64,000 bases of DNA from positions 1 to 64,000 of the forward strand of contig JBDRAL010000083.1 of assembly GCA_039793685.1 (NCBI GenBank), read 5' to 3'. Shown piece after piece: positions 7,047 through 16,543 of this stretch. The number at the start of each line of letters is the position of its first letter. Positions within the stretch are counted from its first letter, which is position 1. The notes under the pieces are model-generated. The model saw only the letters and a list, made by a program, of their open reading frames with translations. It searched no databases and was not told where the DNA came from. Source of the stretch: JAAFHI01 sp039793685. Its GTDB lineage: Bacteria; Acidobacteriota; Blastocatellia; Chloracidobacteriales; Chloracidobacteriaceae. Position numbers and translations under genes: made by a program.

Positions 7047-7213
7047 ATTCGTTCGAAAACCGCTCCAATTCCCATTCGCCCCACGATTTCAACCGCTTGC
7101 CCCACTGAACTTTTCAATCGGTTATTTTCACGAATCCTGCCGTTTTTCGCGCGCGTTTGCCGGGCCGAAGCAAGATCAATTCCCCGCCGGACAAACGGCC
7201 TGAAGGATTCGAA

Positions 7214-8761
7214 ATGAACATGAACCGGTTGAAAGCCGCGGGCGCGCTGACGCTCGCCTTCGCACTATTTTTAAACCTGTACGTCGGCGCGAGAGCCGAC
7301 GCCAAACCCGACGCGAAAAAACTCGTTGAGGACGCTCTGACGGCGATGGGCGGCGCGGACAAAATCGCCGGGATTCGCGCGCTGAAATTCACGGCGCAGA
7401 CCCACAAATTTCTGCTTGAACAATCCGAACGGCCAAACGGGCCGTGGATCGTGTCGTACGAGGACATCACCGAAATCCGCGATCACGAAAAAAACCGTCT
7501 GCGGCAGGACATCGAGATGAAAAGCGCGGCCATCGGGGCGGCGGGGAAAATGACGATGATTGCCGGAGGGGGCGCGATGGTGTTCGACCGGGCCGGGAAG
7601 CAGTTCCCCGCCGGTTCGGCGCAGCTTTTTGAAACCGAGGAATGGCTGGAACTTTCCCCGGAACGGGTGCTGCTGGCGGCGCGGGCGGCGGGCGACCTGA
7701 AGGCCGAAACGGACACGGTTTTACAGGACGTCCCACACCATCGGGTCGTGTTTTCGTGGCGTGGCGCGCCGGTGACGGTCTTTTTGAACGCCCACACCGG
7801 CCTGCCGACGGCGGTTGAGGCGGTGCGGGCCAATCCGTACGACTTTTTCTGGGGAATCTGGGGCGATTTCCCCTCACGAACATATTTTTCCTTCTGGACG
7901 CTCGAACCGGGCGGCATTCATTACCCGCACCAGTGGGACGTTGAACGAAACGGGAAACCCTCGCGGACGCTCACCCTGTCGTCGGTCGAGATCAATCCGG
8001 CGCTCAACGAAGCCGATTTCACGATTTCCGAGGAAGCGAAAACGCAGTTCGCGGCGCGCGCGGGGCGAAAAATCGCCGATTTGCCGTTCGGACGCCCTGA
8101 CCGTCCGGCGAAGGAACTCGCGCCGGGCGTGGTGCTGGTTCAGGGGTTCTGGAACGTGACGCTGGTGAAGCAGGACGACGGCATCGTCATCATCGAGGCG
8201 CCGATTTCGTCGGGATATTCGGCCAAGGCCATCGCGGAAGCCGAAAAACGGTTTCCGGGAATGAAGATTAAAGCGGCGATTTCAACGTCGGACGCCTGGC
8301 CGCATCTGGGCGGGGCACGGGAGTACGCCGCGCGGGGCATTCCGCTCTACATTCTGGACGTCAACCGCCCGATTATTTCGCAACTTCTGGATGCGAAGTA
8401 CAAAACCGTCCCAGATGCGCTGGCGACGACGCCCCGGAAGGCCGATTTGAAGGTAATTTCGGGGAAAACATCCATCGGGACCGGCGCGAACCGGCTCGAC
8501 CTCTACCCGATGCGAACCGAAACCGGCGAGCGGATGATCATGGTTCATTTTCCGGAGCTTCAATTGTTGTACGCAAGCGATCTCATCCAGACGATGCCGG
8601 GCGGCAAGTTCTTCATGCCGCAGTATTTGACCGAGGTTGAAAGCGCCGTGAACCGTGAAAAAATCACGGTCGGACGGGTGTTCGCGATGCACGCCGACGC
8701 GCTCGAATGGAAGGCGATTCAGGCCGGCATCGCCGAAGCGGTCGGAGGGAAATTGCCCTGA
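7214..8761 (+). CDS. Secreted MBL-fold protein with degraded metal site
   Basis: The ATG at 7214 has AAGGA upstream and gives a clean signal peptide (to about ARADA). The N-terminal half resembles the LolA-like domains at 10960 and 11877 (LVEDALTAMGGADKIAGIRAL). The C-terminal half (about 290-515) follows a metallo-beta-lactamase fold: VVLVQGFWNVTLVKQDDGIVIIEAP opens it. The canonical HxHxDH is replaced by SDAWPH before LGG, keeping only the last His. Later motifs (MVHFPE, LYASDL, FAMHAD) remain. Relatives are annotated as MBL hydrolases; this one may bind fewer or no metal ions. It stands alone between repeat elements. Confidence 0.75.
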   Translation: MNMNRLKAAGALTLAFALFLNLYVGARADAKPDAKKLVEDALTAMGGADKIAGIRALKFTAQTHKFLLEQSERPNGPWIVSYEDITEIRDHEKNRLRQDIEMKSAAIGAAGKMTMIAGGGAMVFDRAGKQFPAGSAQLFETEEWLELSPERVLLAARAAGDLKAETDTVLQDVPHHRVVFSWRGAPVTVFLNAHTGLPTAVEAVRANPYDFFWGIWGDFPSRTYFSFWTLEPGGIHYPHQWDVERNGKPSRTLTLSSVEINPALNEADFTISEEAKTQFAARAGRKIADLPFGRPDRPAKELAPGVVLVQGFWNVTLVKQDDGIVIIEAPISSGYSAKAIAEAEKRFPGMKIKAAISTSDAWPHLGGAREYAARGIPLYILDVNRPIISQLLDAKYKTVPDALATTPRKADLKVISGKTSIGTGANRLDLYPMRTETGERMIMVHFPELQLLYASDLIQTMPGGKFFMPQYLTEVESAVNREKITVGRVFAMHADALEWKAIQAGIAEAVGGKLP

Positions 8762-9022
8762 GGCGCGAATGCGCCGTCAGACAATAGCCCCACCCGTGAG
8801 GGTGGGGTGGCGTGAAGACAATTTCAAAGCGTCGAAGACGCGGCACACACAAGTGAATGGAGAATTGACAGTGGACAATTGGCAATGAAATTCCGGCTCA
8901 CTGTCCATTGTGCATTGTCAATTATCCATTTTTCCTCTGTCGCCGCGTTGCGGCTCGGGGCTTTACCCGTTGCGTACCCCACCCTCACGGGTGGGGCTAT
9001 TACCGACCGGCGCATTCGCGCC
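8762..9022 (+). repeat. ~270-bp non-coding element, copy 1
   Basis: The terminal inverted repeats read GGCGCGAATGCGCC at the left end and GGCGCATTCGCGCC at the right. Internal hairpins carry CCCCACCC...GGGTGGGG. The whole unit is the reverse complement of 57102-57370 with scattered differences, and similarity continues to about 9076. The interior holds short minisatellite-like runs (AATTGACAGTGGACAATTGG and its inverse). No convincing reading frame is present. Confidence 0.85.
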
Positions 9023-9076
9023 TGTACGAGGCAATTTGGCCCATCGCTATTTTCGAAACAATTTTTCAAAGACCAT

Positions 9077-9387
9077 CAGCGGGGAAAAAGCCTGAAACAG
9101 TTTTCCCCGCTGATGCGGGTAACGCTGAACTTCGATGAACTTTTTCCGGTTGGGACGCATCCTTCGTCAGCAAGAACCGAAACCTGGGACGGGAAACCGG
9201 CGTTGAATCGGAAGTTGTCGCGAACCGAGGAATCCGGCGAACGACGGCCAACGAATCATCACGGGAATAACGAATCAACTCGAAGGATATTCCGTTTCAA
9301 GTCCCCCCAAACCGGCGAATCCGCTTCTGTTTCAGGACGGAATTCGGCAAGGTTCGGGATTTGAATCTGCCGGAAGTGTTTCAAACA
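9077..9387. other. Intergenic region, nothing recognised
   Basis: The stretch between the repeat element and the glycosyltransferase contains one palindromic patch (TCAGCGGGG...CCCCGCTGA, about 9078-9114). I see no gene, tRNA or strong promoter in it. Confidence 0.5.
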
Positions 9388-10827
9388 ATGCGATTACGAC
9401 CGTATTTCTTTTTTCTGACCGGTTTTGTGGCGGTCATTGTTTATAGCGTTTGGGGATTGTTGTCCGGAAATCCGGAACGAATCGCCTGGCTGACCATCGG
9501 CTATCTCGGCTTTGAAGTTTTCGTCAGCGTCTTTTTCTTCACGATTACCTCGTTCGGGGTTGCGACGTGGAAACGGAGTTACCGCAAGCCCGACGATTCG
9601 GTTGCGAGGCCCGTTTCCATCGTCATCGCCGCCCACAACGAATCCGGCTGCATTCTCGAAACACTCGACAGCGTGTTCGGGCAGGTCGGAATCATACCGC
9701 ACTGCATCGTGGCGAGTGACGGCTCGACCGACGGAATGAACGAACTGCTCATCCGGAACTACGATTTGAAGCGGGTGGATGAAAAAGGGACCTGGACCGG
9801 TGACGTTCCCGAAACGCCCGGCGCGCGGCTGACGCTCCTCGCGCTGCCGAAGGTGGGCAAAGGCAAGGTTTTAAACGCGGGGGTCGCCGCCGCCGATTCG
9901 GAGGTCCTTGTCACGCTCGACGCCGATACCCTTCTGGCCCCGAATGCCCTGCTGGAACTCGCGGCGGCCTTCGACGACGAAACCACGGCGGCGGCGGGCG
10001 GATTCATCTACATCCGGGACGCCAACCGGGGCAACTGGATGGTTCGTCACCAGTACGTCGAGTTTTTCCGCAACTTCATGTGGCGCATCGGCTTGGCCAA
10101 CGCGCGGATCTGCCTTCAGGTGTCGGGGGCGTTCGGCGCGTTCCGCCGTTCGACGCTACTCAAGGTCGGCGGATTTTCGGAACAGACGCTCGTCGAAGAC
10201 TACGAAATCATTTTCCGCATCCATGAACGGCTGCGGGAAGAAAACATCCCGTATTCCATCCGGATGGTCCCGACGGCGGTCGCCTACACCGATTCCCCGC
10301 GGACGCCCATCGCCTTCATCAAGCAGCGGACGCGCTGGTTCGCCGGATTTCTCAACACGCTGACCGAATACCGGCGGATGATCGCCAACCCGCGCCACCG
10401 CGCGCTCGGCCTCGTAATGTTGCCGATCAAGTCCATCGACGCCATTCTGCCCGTCTGGGGCGTGATTACGCTGGGCGTTCTGGTGAGCGCGATGCTGTTC
10501 GGCCACGAAAACTGGCGGTGGTATGCCCTGTCGCTGTTCGTTGCGAAGTGGACCTACGATCTGATTCTGATGGGATTGATGGTCCGGCTTTATCGCGGCA
10601 CGTTTCCGGACCGCCCGATTGTGCTGAGTCCGTTCAAGTTCATCTTTACGGTTCTCTCGGAAGCCTTTTGTTTTCACTGGTTTCGCCAGATGGCGGTCCT
10701 CAACGCCTACCGGTGGTACGTTTTGAGAATCCGCCGCTGGGAACAATCGCGCTGGACGCTTACCCCCGCTCCCGTGAGCTTCCGCGATCCGGCGGTCACG
10801 CTTGCCGCGGAGGAAAGCCAGTCGTGA
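9388..10827 (+). CDS. Membrane family 2 glycosyltransferase
   Basis: This is a processive GT2 of the BcsA/PgaC type. Two N-terminal membrane segments (FFFLTGFVAVIVYSVWGLL and FEVFVSVFFFTITSF) precede the catalytic domain with VSIVIAAHNE, ASDGSTDG, TLDADT (DxD), the VEDYE acid and the QRTRWF (QxxRW) product-binding motif. Two or three membrane segments follow. Such enzymes polymerise and export a polysaccharide or add sugars to lipid carriers from UDP-sugars. The specific product cannot be read from sequence. The start is the ATG at 9388 with GGAAG 11 nt upstream; a TTG at 9361 is an alternative. No partner polysaccharide genes adjoin it. Confidence 0.85.
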   Translation: MRLRPYFFFLTGFVAVIVYSVWGLLSGNPERIAWLTIGYLGFEVFVSVFFFTITSFGVATWKRSYRKPDDSVARPVSIVIAAHNESGCILETLDSVFGQVGIIPHCIVASDGSTDGMNELLIRNYDLKRVDEKGTWTGDVPETPGARLTLLALPKVGKGKVLNAGVAAADSEVLVTLDADTLLAPNALLELAAAFDDETTAAAGGFIYIRDANRGNWMVRHQYVEFFRNFMWRIGLANARICLQVSGAFGAFRRSTLLKVGGFSEQTLVEDYEIIFRIHERLREENIPYSIRMVPTAVAYTDSPRTPIAFIKQRTRWFAGFLNTLTEYRRMIANPRHRALGLVMLPIKSIDAILPVWGVITLGVLVSAMLFGHENWRWYALSLFVAKWTYDLILMGLMVRLYRGTFPDRPIVLSPFKFIFTVLSEAFCFHWFRQMAVLNAYRWYVLRIRRWEQSRWTLTPAPVSFRDPAVTLAAEESQS

Positions 10828-10830
10828 GAG

Positions 10831-10944
10831 CGGTTAGCAGTTAGTGGTTAGCAGTTAGTGGTTAGTAGTTAGTGGTTAGTGGTTAGTGGTTAGCAGTTTT
10901 TGAATCTGCGTGGTACTAACGACTAACTGCTAACCGCTAACTGC
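10831..10944. repeat. GTTAGCAGTTAGTG low-complexity repeat
   Basis: About eight imperfect tandem copies of AGTTAGTGGTTAGC are followed by an inverted set (CTAACTGCTAACCGCTAACT). The array fills the gap between the glycosyltransferase stop and the Shine-Dalgarno of the next gene. Confidence 0.9.
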
Positions 10945-10959
10945 TCATCCGGAGGCCCC

Positions 10960-11757
10960 ATGAGCCGACACATCCTGCTGATTCTGCTGGCTTTGCCCCT
11001 GATTGCCCCTTTTTCCCGTTCCGTTGTCGCCAATCCTGAACCGACCGCCCAGGAAATCATCGCGAAACTTCTTGCCGCGCGAGGAGGGGCTGACCGCGTC
11101 AAGGCGGTCACGTCGCTGAAACTGAAGGGTAAGATCATCAGCGCGGACGGCGGCGAATATCCGCTGACGGCATATCACAAAGCGCCGAACAAGCTGCGTT
11201 ACGAGGTCATCTTCCCTTTGATCGGCCGGGTCTTTGGATTCGACGGGAAGGATGGATGGAAGAAGCCGCTGCCCCTTTCCGCTCCATCCAAGATTCCCGT
11301 GTCGCTTGAGGAACTCCGGGAAGCGATGCCGCCTGAAAAAATGGGACGCGGCGAAACCCGCGACATCCGGGACGAAGCCGATTTCAACCGGTTCAATCCG
11401 GGATTCAACCTCGATGCGCTTCCGGCGGGAAGCCTGCAATTGCTTCCAATCCAGACGTTCGAGGGGATTCCCTGCCACGTCCTGAAAGTGACCGGGAGCG
11501 ACAACATCGACCGGTACTACTTCATCGAGGTCCCGACCGGCGAACTGGTCAAAATCGGCGACCGGCCCGACGCGAAAAGCAACGGAACGCTGCTTTCCGA
11601 CTACCGCGAAGTCAACGGCGTCAAGTTTCCCTTCAACATCGAAATCGTGAACAAGGGAAACACCGTCCAGCAGACGCTGGTGGAAAAAATCGAAGTCAAT
11701 CCGAAGCTTCAGGACGATTTGTTCGCCTTCCCGAAGGAAAAACCGAAGAAATCCTGA
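10960..11757 (+). CDS. LolA-like secreted protein, paralog 1
   Basis: The signal peptide runs to about residue 25 (VVANPEP). The mature domain begins TAQEIIAKLLAARGGADRVKAV, the opening used by LolA-like outer-membrane lipoprotein-sorting domains in acidobacterial proteins. It ends with the usual SDYREVNGVKFPFNIEI and VEKIEVNP strands. It is a likely periplasmic or outer-membrane lipid/lipoprotein-binding beta fold; ligand unknown. GGAGG lies 5 nt before the ATG. It is paralogous to the next gene and to the N-terminal half of the 7214 protein. Confidence 0.75.
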   Translation: MSRHILLILLALPLIAPFSRSVVANPEPTAQEIIAKLLAARGGADRVKAVTSLKLKGKIISADGGEYPLTAYHKAPNKLRYEVIFPLIGRVFGFDGKDGWKKPLPLSAPSKIPVSLEELREAMPPEKMGRGETRDIRDEADFNRFNPGFNLDALPAGSLQLLPIQTFEGIPCHVLKVTGSDNIDRYYFIEVPTGELVKIGDRPDAKSNGTLLSDYREVNGVKFPFNIEIVNKGNTVQQTLVEKIEVNPKLQDDLFAFPKEKPKKS

Positions 11758-11785
11758 CGGTTTTCCGTCAGATTAAAATTTTTTT
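11754..11785 (+). terminator. Rho-independent terminator between LolA-like paralogs
   Basis: The stem CTGACGG/CCGTCAG has a 4-nt loop and overlaps the stop codon region. It is followed by AATTTTTTT. It separates the two paralogs, so the second should have its own promoter in the 90 bp that follow. Confidence 0.75.
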
Positions 11786-11876
11786 GGAACAAATGTGCTA
11801 TTGCCCGCGTAACCCGGCGCAATCACGCAAAACTGAATACCCGCGTACTTAACCTGTACAGAAAAGGATCACAGTC

Positions 11877-12668
11877 ATGCTTCGTAAAATCACGCTGGTC
11901 GCCGTGTGCCTCGTGGCGCTGGTCGGCGCTTCGGTCCGCGTTTCGGCGAAACCGGAAGTGACGGTTGATGAAATCGTCGCCAAAATCGTCAAGGCGCAGG
12001 GCGGAGCCGAAAAGGTCAAAGCCATCAAATCCGTCAAATCGACCGGAAAATTCACTTACGGTCCTTATGAAGGCACGGTTTCCATCCTCCAGAAACGCCC
12101 GAAGAAGCTCCGCCGCGACATCAACATCGGTCCGATCAGCCTGACCACGGTCATCAATGGCGACTCAGGCTGGCAGAATGCGCCGCCGCAGGCGGGCGGT
12201 TCCGGCAAGCCCGAAAAGCTGAGCGCCGATGACTACTCCGAATCGGAAGACGACGCCGATATGGACGGTGAATTCATCGACTACAAGGCGAAGGGAACGA
12301 CCATCGAACTCGTCGGCAAGGAAGAATTCGAAGGTTCGCCGGTGTACATCCTGAAGGTGACCGACAAGAAGGGTAAAACCGCGACCTACACGGTGGACGC
12401 CGATTCCGGCTTCATTCTGAAGGTCAAATCGAAGCGGAAGGCGCGCGGCACGGAAGTCGAAACCGAGTCGATTCTGTCGAACTACAAGGAAGTCAACGGT
12501 GTGTTCTTCGCATTCAACATCGAGATCAAGGGACAGGGCGGCGGCCCCGGCCAGTCGGTGACGCTCGAAAAGATCGAAGTTGACACCAACATCGATGACG
12601 CCCAGTTCGATTTCCCGGCGGAAAAGCCCGCCGACAAGCCGGCTGAAACCAAGCCGTCCGGCAAGTAG
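11877..12668 (+). CDS. LolA-like secreted protein, paralog 2
   Basis: The signal peptide runs to about SVRVSAKPE. The mature part starts VDEIVAKIVKAQGGAEKVKAIKS and shows the same pattern as the protein at 10960, including SNYKEVNGVFFAFNIEI near the C-terminus. A Lys/Pro/Asp-rich tail follows (EKPADKPAETKP). AAGGA is 10 nt upstream of the ATG. Function is probably binding of a lipid or lipoprotein at the outer membrane, by family resemblance. It is followed 93 bp later by the Asp-box protein, which may be co-transcribed. Confidence 0.75.
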   Translation: MLRKITLVAVCLVALVGASVRVSAKPEVTVDEIVAKIVKAQGGAEKVKAIKSVKSTGKFTYGPYEGTVSILQKRPKKLRRDINIGPISLTTVINGDSGWQNAPPQAGGSGKPEKLSADDYSESEDDADMDGEFIDYKAKGTTIELVGKEEFEGSPVYILKVTDKKGKTATYTVDADSGFILKVKSKRKARGTEVETESILSNYKEVNGVFFAFNIEIKGQGGGPGQSVTLEKIEVDTNIDDAQFDFPAEKPADKPAETKPSGK

Positions 12669-12761
12669 TACCCACCCATCGGCCGCCAATCCGTTCAGGT
12701 CCCGTTTTTACGATGGGGAACGTTCGGGTCGGCGGCCACTTCGTTTGAGGAACAACTGAAT

Positions 12762-15700
12762 ATGAAACGAACGACGACGCTTACTGCGCTCGCCCTGATG
12801 TGCGCGCCGCTCGCCGTCCCGGTCGGGGTGCGCGCAACGGAGCCGGCAAAACAAGAAAAACCCAAGGAAACGCCGAAGGAAACCGCCAAGGTCAAGGTTG
12901 ATTCGAACACCTTCGGCGCGCTCACCGCCCGGCCCATCGGCCCCGCCTCCATGAGCGGCCGCATTGCGGCGATTGACGTGGTGAACAACAACCCGCGCAC
13001 CCTGTATGTCGGCGCGGGAGGCGGCGGCCTGTGGAAATCCATCAACGGCGGACTGACCTTCAAACCGGTGTTCGACAAACACACGCAGTCCATCGGGGCC
13101 ATCGCGATTGACCAGTCCAAGCCGGACACGGTCTGGGTCGGCACCGGCGAAGCCTGGACGCGCAACTCGGTTTCGGTTGGAACGGGCGTTTACAAGACGA
13201 CCGACGGCGGCGAAAACTGGACCTCGCTCGGCCTCGAAAATTCTGAGCGGATCGTGAAAATCGTGATTGATCCGCGCGATTCCAACACCGCCTACGTCGC
13301 GGTGGTCGGAAAGCTCTGGTCAGCCAGCGAGGATCGCGGGCTGTACAAGACGACCGACGGCGGAAAAACCTGGTCGAAGATTCTCTACATCAACGCCGAC
13401 ACTGGCTGCTCCGACGTGGTCCTCGACCCGCAGGAGCCGAACACGGTTTACGCCGGAATGTGGCAGTTCCGCCGCCAGCCGTGGACGTTCAACTCAGGCG
13501 GACCGGGCAGCGGCATCCACAAGTCCACCGACGGCGGAAAAACGTGGAAGAAGGTGACGAACGGCCTGCCGACCAGCGACCTCGGCCGCATCGCGCTCGC
13601 GGTCGCCCCCACGCGCCCGAACCTCATCTACGCCAACGTCGAAAGCAAAAAAACGGCGCTCTACGTTTCGGAAGACCTCGGCGAAAGCTGGAAGGTCGTC
13701 AACGACGCGAACGGCAGCGTGAAGGGACGGCCCTTCTATTTCAGCCTGCTCGTGGTTGACCCGAAGGATTACAAGAAGGTTTACAAACCGGCGACCTCGA
13801 CGGCGGTCAGCCGTGACGGCGGAAAAACCTTTACCGGCATCGCCAACAGCACCCACTCCGACCACCACGCGCTGTGGATCAACCCGAACAACCCGAACCA
13901 CATGTTCCTCGGGACGGACGGCGGGGTGTACGAATCGGTGGACGGCGGCAACGCCTTCCGCTTCCTGCGCGGGCTGCCGGTGTCGCAGTTCTACCACGTC
14001 TACGCTGACAACCAGAGTCCCTACAACGTTTACGGGGGATTGCAGGACAACGGAACGTGGACCGCGCCGTCGCGCAAGTCGGGTGGCATCAACAACAGCG
14101 ACTGGAAGAACGTCGGTTTTGGCGACGGTTTCTGGGCCTTTTCCGACCCGACCGACAACAACCTGATTTATGTGGAATCGCAGGGCGGAAATCTGGCGCG
14201 CTACCACCGGAACACGGGCGAATCGAAGTTCATCGCGCCCGCGCGCAAGGAAGGCGAGCCGAAACTGCGGTTCAACTGGAACACGCCGCTCGTTCCGGGA
14301 CGGAAGAATCCGGGGAATGTCTATGTTGGCGCGCAATTCCTCTATCGCTCGAAGGACAAGGGCGAATCGTGGGAACGGATTTCCCCCGATCTGACCACCA
14401 ACGACCCGGCCAAGCAGAAGCAGGACGAGTCCGGCGGTCTGACGATCGACAATTCGACGGCGGAAAACCACTGCACGATCTTTGCCATCAGCGAATCGCC
14501 GCTCGATGAAAAGGTCGTCTGGGTCGGAACGGACGACGGCAACGTCCAGGTCACGCGCGACGGCGGCAAAACCTGGACCAATGTCACCGAAAACCTGACC
14601 GGTCTGCCGAAAAATACCTGGTGCAGCAGCGTCGAGGCGTCGAAATACGCCCTCGGAACCGCTTACGCCACGTTCGACGGTCACCAGACCGGCGACATGA
14701 AGACGTACATCTACAAGACGACGGATTTCGGAAAGACCTGGACGCCCATCGTCGGCGGCGAAATCAAGGGCTATGCCCACGTCATCCGGGAAGATTCCGT
14801 CAACGCCAACCTGCTGTTCGCCGGAACCGAATTCGGTCTGTTCGTCTCGATTGACGGCGGCGAAATCTGGTCGAAGTTCACGGGCGGGCTGCCGAACGTG
14901 GCGGTGCGCGACATTTTCGTTCACCAACGCGATGGCGACCTGATTCTCGCCACGCACGGACGCGGCGTGTACATCGTGGACGACATTTCCCCGCTGCGGC
15001 AACTGACGGCCCAGGTGCTGGACGCGCCGGTGGCGTTCTTCCAGACGCGTCCCGCAATTCTGAGCCAAACCATTATTTCGCAAGGGTTTCCGGGCGATGA
15101 CGAATACGTCGGCGAAACCGTGCCGGACGCGGCCTACATCACCTACTACCTGAAGGAACGCCACATCGTTGGCGATTTCAAGGTCGAGGTGTATGACGCG
15201 GAAGGCAAGCTCGTCTCGACGCTGCCCGGCGGCAAGCGCCGGGGCATCAACCGTGTCGAGTGGCAGACCCGGCTCAAGCCGCCGAAAGTGCCGCGTTCTG
15301 AAGCGGGCGGCGCGCCGCTGTTCGGGCCGAACCTGCTCGAAGGGACCTACACGGTGAAACTGCTCAAGGGCAAGGAAACCTACACCGGCACGATCACCCT
15401 CGCCGCCGATCCGAAGTCGCCGCACACCCCGGCGGACCGCAAGTTGAAGCAGGTCACGCAGTTGAAGCTGTACGATCTGCTCGGCACGTTGTCCTACACC
15501 GACGCGGCGACGGTGGATGCTCGCGACAAGGCCCGCGCGCAGGCGAAGAAGCTGGAATCCGACGCCGGAGCGAAGGACCTTGTGGCGCAACTCAAGGCGC
15601 TGGCCGACAAGCTCGACGAACTGCACAAGTCGTTCGTGGCGACGAAGGAAGGGGCGATCACGGGCGAGGAACAGCTCCGCGAGGATCTGGCGAACCTCTA

Positions 15701-15905
15701 TCAGTACATCAGCTTCTACGGCGGAAAACCGACGCAGTCGCAGTTGTCGCTGGTCCCGGTCTATGAACGGCGGGTCGACAAGGGCAAGGCCGATCTGGCG
15801 GCGATCTTCGCGGGCGACATCGCGGCGGTCAACGCCAAACTGACCGAACGGAAACTTCCGACGATCACGATGCTGACGAAGGAAGAATTCGACAAACGAC
15901 AGTAA
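12762..15905 (+). CDS. Secreted Asp-box (BNR/sortilin-like) propeller protein
   Basis: The 1,047-residue protein has a signal peptide and a Lys/Pro/Glu linker. Many Asp-box repeats follow (KTTDGGENWTS, KTTDGGKTWSK, KSTDGGKTWKK, VTRDGGKTWTN, KTTDFGKTWTP, VSIDGGEIWSK), spread over about residues 60-740. These indicate one or two beta-propellers as in VPS10/sortilin and BNR glycosidases. An Ig-like or FlgD-like strand domain (FKVEVYDAEGKLVSTLPGG) and a helical C-terminal region follow. Catalytic sialidase residues are not evident. This very common acidobacterial family is usually annotated as a glycosyl hydrolase or WD40/YVTN/BNR protein; its substrate is unknown. GAGGA precedes the ATG. Confidence 0.85.
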   Translation: MKRTTTLTALALMCAPLAVPVGVRATEPAKQEKPKETPKETAKVKVDSNTFGALTARPIGPASMSGRIAAIDVVNNNPRTLYVGAGGGGLWKSINGGLTFKPVFDKHTQSIGAIAIDQSKPDTVWVGTGEAWTRNSVSVGTGVYKTTDGGENWTSLGLENSERIVKIVIDPRDSNTAYVAVVGKLWSASEDRGLYKTTDGGKTWSKILYINADTGCSDVVLDPQEPNTVYAGMWQFRRQPWTFNSGGPGSGIHKSTDGGKTWKKVTNGLPTSDLGRIALAVAPTRPNLIYANVESKKTALYVSEDLGESWKVVNDANGSVKGRPFYFSLLVVDPKDYKKVYKPATSTAVSRDGGKTFTGIANSTHSDHHALWINPNNPNHMFLGTDGGVYESVDGGNAFRFLRGLPVSQFYHVYADNQSPYNVYGGLQDNGTWTAPSRKSGGINNSDWKNVGFGDGFWAFSDPTDNNLIYVESQGGNLARYHRNTGESKFIAPARKEGEPKLRFNWNTPLVPGRKNPGNVYVGAQFLYRSKDKGESWERISPDLTTNDPAKQKQDESGGLTIDNSTAENHCTIFAISESPLDEKVVWVGTDDGNVQVTRDGGKTWTNVTENLTGLPKNTWCSSVEASKYALGTAYATFDGHQTGDMKTYIYKTTDFGKTWTPIVGGEIKGYAHVIREDSVNANLLFAGTEFGLFVSIDGGEIWSKFTGGLPNVAVRDIFVHQRDGDLILATHGRGVYIVDDISPLRQLTAQVLDAPVAFFQTRPAILSQTIISQGFPGDDEYVGETVPDAAYITYYLKERHIVGDFKVEVYDAEGKLVSTLPGGKRRGINRVEWQTRLKPPKVPRSEAGGAPLFGPNLLEGTYTVKLLKGKETYTGTITLAADPKSPHTPADRKLKQVTQLKLYDLLGTLSYTDAATVDARDKARAQAKKLESDAGAKDLVAQLKALADKLDELHKSFVATKEGAITGEEQLREDLANLYQYISFYGGKPTQSQLSLVPVYERRVDKGKADLAAIFAGDIAAVNAKLTERKLPTITMLTKEEFDKRQ

Positions 15906-15908
15906 GAA

Positions 15909-15945
15909 AGTCGGGAGTCGAGAGTCTGGAGTCTGGAGTCAAGAG
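15909..15945. repeat. GAGTCTGGAGTC-type repeat
   Basis: Three imperfect units lie just after the stop codon of the Asp-box protein. It is the same family as 4779-4827. Confidence 0.8.
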
Positions 15946-15975
15946 ATTGAATTCCGGACGCTTGATGAAAAATCG

Positions 15976-16008
15976 CCCACGTTTTCGCGAACTTTGCGGG
16001 AACGTGGG
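15976..16008. terminator. Hairpin between convergent genes
   Basis: The stem CCCACGTT/AACGTGGG encloses a loop with its own CGCGAA/TTGCGG pairing potential. It lies between the plus-strand Asp-box gene and the minus-strand gene ending at 16026. T-runs are poor, so terminator function is only likely. Confidence 0.5.
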
Positions 16009-16025
16009 TATTTCATTTGGGGAGT

Positions 16026-16502
16026 TTATTTACCTATTTCAAACACATTCTGGCCTTCAAGAAATTCTCGAAAAAGCTCAAGAGTTCGAATGATTTCATA
16101 CGGAATAACTGAAACGGAAAAAGCACGAGCACCTCCTACGGGAGCATAGGTAAGGAAAACCTCACGAAAGAGAGGGATAAAAAAACAATGAGCAGAATCA
16201 GTTATCGGCCCCAAGTCTAAAACCGCCAAGTCCACAGCCGCTCTTTCAAATTCCTCCGTTTCATAATTCGCCAACAAAAAATGGGCTTCCTCGGCAGCGA
16301 TATTCCGGAAAAGCTCTTCATGCTTCATAAAGTTGAAATTTCTTTTCAAACGGTATTCCGCCCCGGTCACACGCAATAAAAGTGAGGGGAAGTAGGGTTG
16401 ATTGTCCGGAACCGTGATTCGTTCTCCAGCAACAAAAATATCGACCTCATCGCCATCCACGACGATTCCAAAGATATTCAAATCTCCAAATTGAACTCTC
16501 AT
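16026..16502 (-). CDS. Hypothetical protein, unusually AT-rich
   Basis: This 158-residue protein begins MRVQFGDLNIFGI, with no signal peptide or membrane segment and no family I recognise. Base composition is clearly lower in GC than both neighbours, and codons such as AAA, TTT and ATT dominate. That suggests recent acquisition. An upstream in-frame ATG at 16547 would add 15 residues encoded by the GACTCCAGACTC repeat; I prefer the start at 16502. It is adjacent to and in the same direction as the small membrane protein at 16544-16873. Confidence 0.6.
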   Translation of the reverse strand: MRVQFGDLNIFGIVVDGDEVDIFVAGERITVPDNQPYFPSLLLRVTGAEYRLKRNFNFMKHEELFRNIAAEEAHFLLANYETEEFERAAVDLAVLDLGPITDSAHCFFIPLFREVFLTYAPVGGARAFSVSVIPYEIIRTLELFREFLEGQNVFEIGK

Positions 16503-16515
16503 CTTTACCAGTTTT

Positions 16516-16541
16516 GACTCCAGACTCACGACTCCGGACTT
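16516..16541. repeat. GACTCCAGACTC-type repeat
   Basis: Two imperfect units lie between the two small minus-strand genes. They form the extended 5' end of the downstream reading frame. Confidence 0.75.
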
Positions 16542-16543
16542 CT

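Noticed and set aside
10831..10944. CRISPR or regulatory iteron array
   Set aside because: It is a continuous low-complexity tandem repeat with no spacers; unit length and sequence drift freely.
13494..15626. 710-codon minus-strand frame
   Set aside because: Antisense to the Asp-box protein; low-complexity Arg/Val/Gly composition with no domain.
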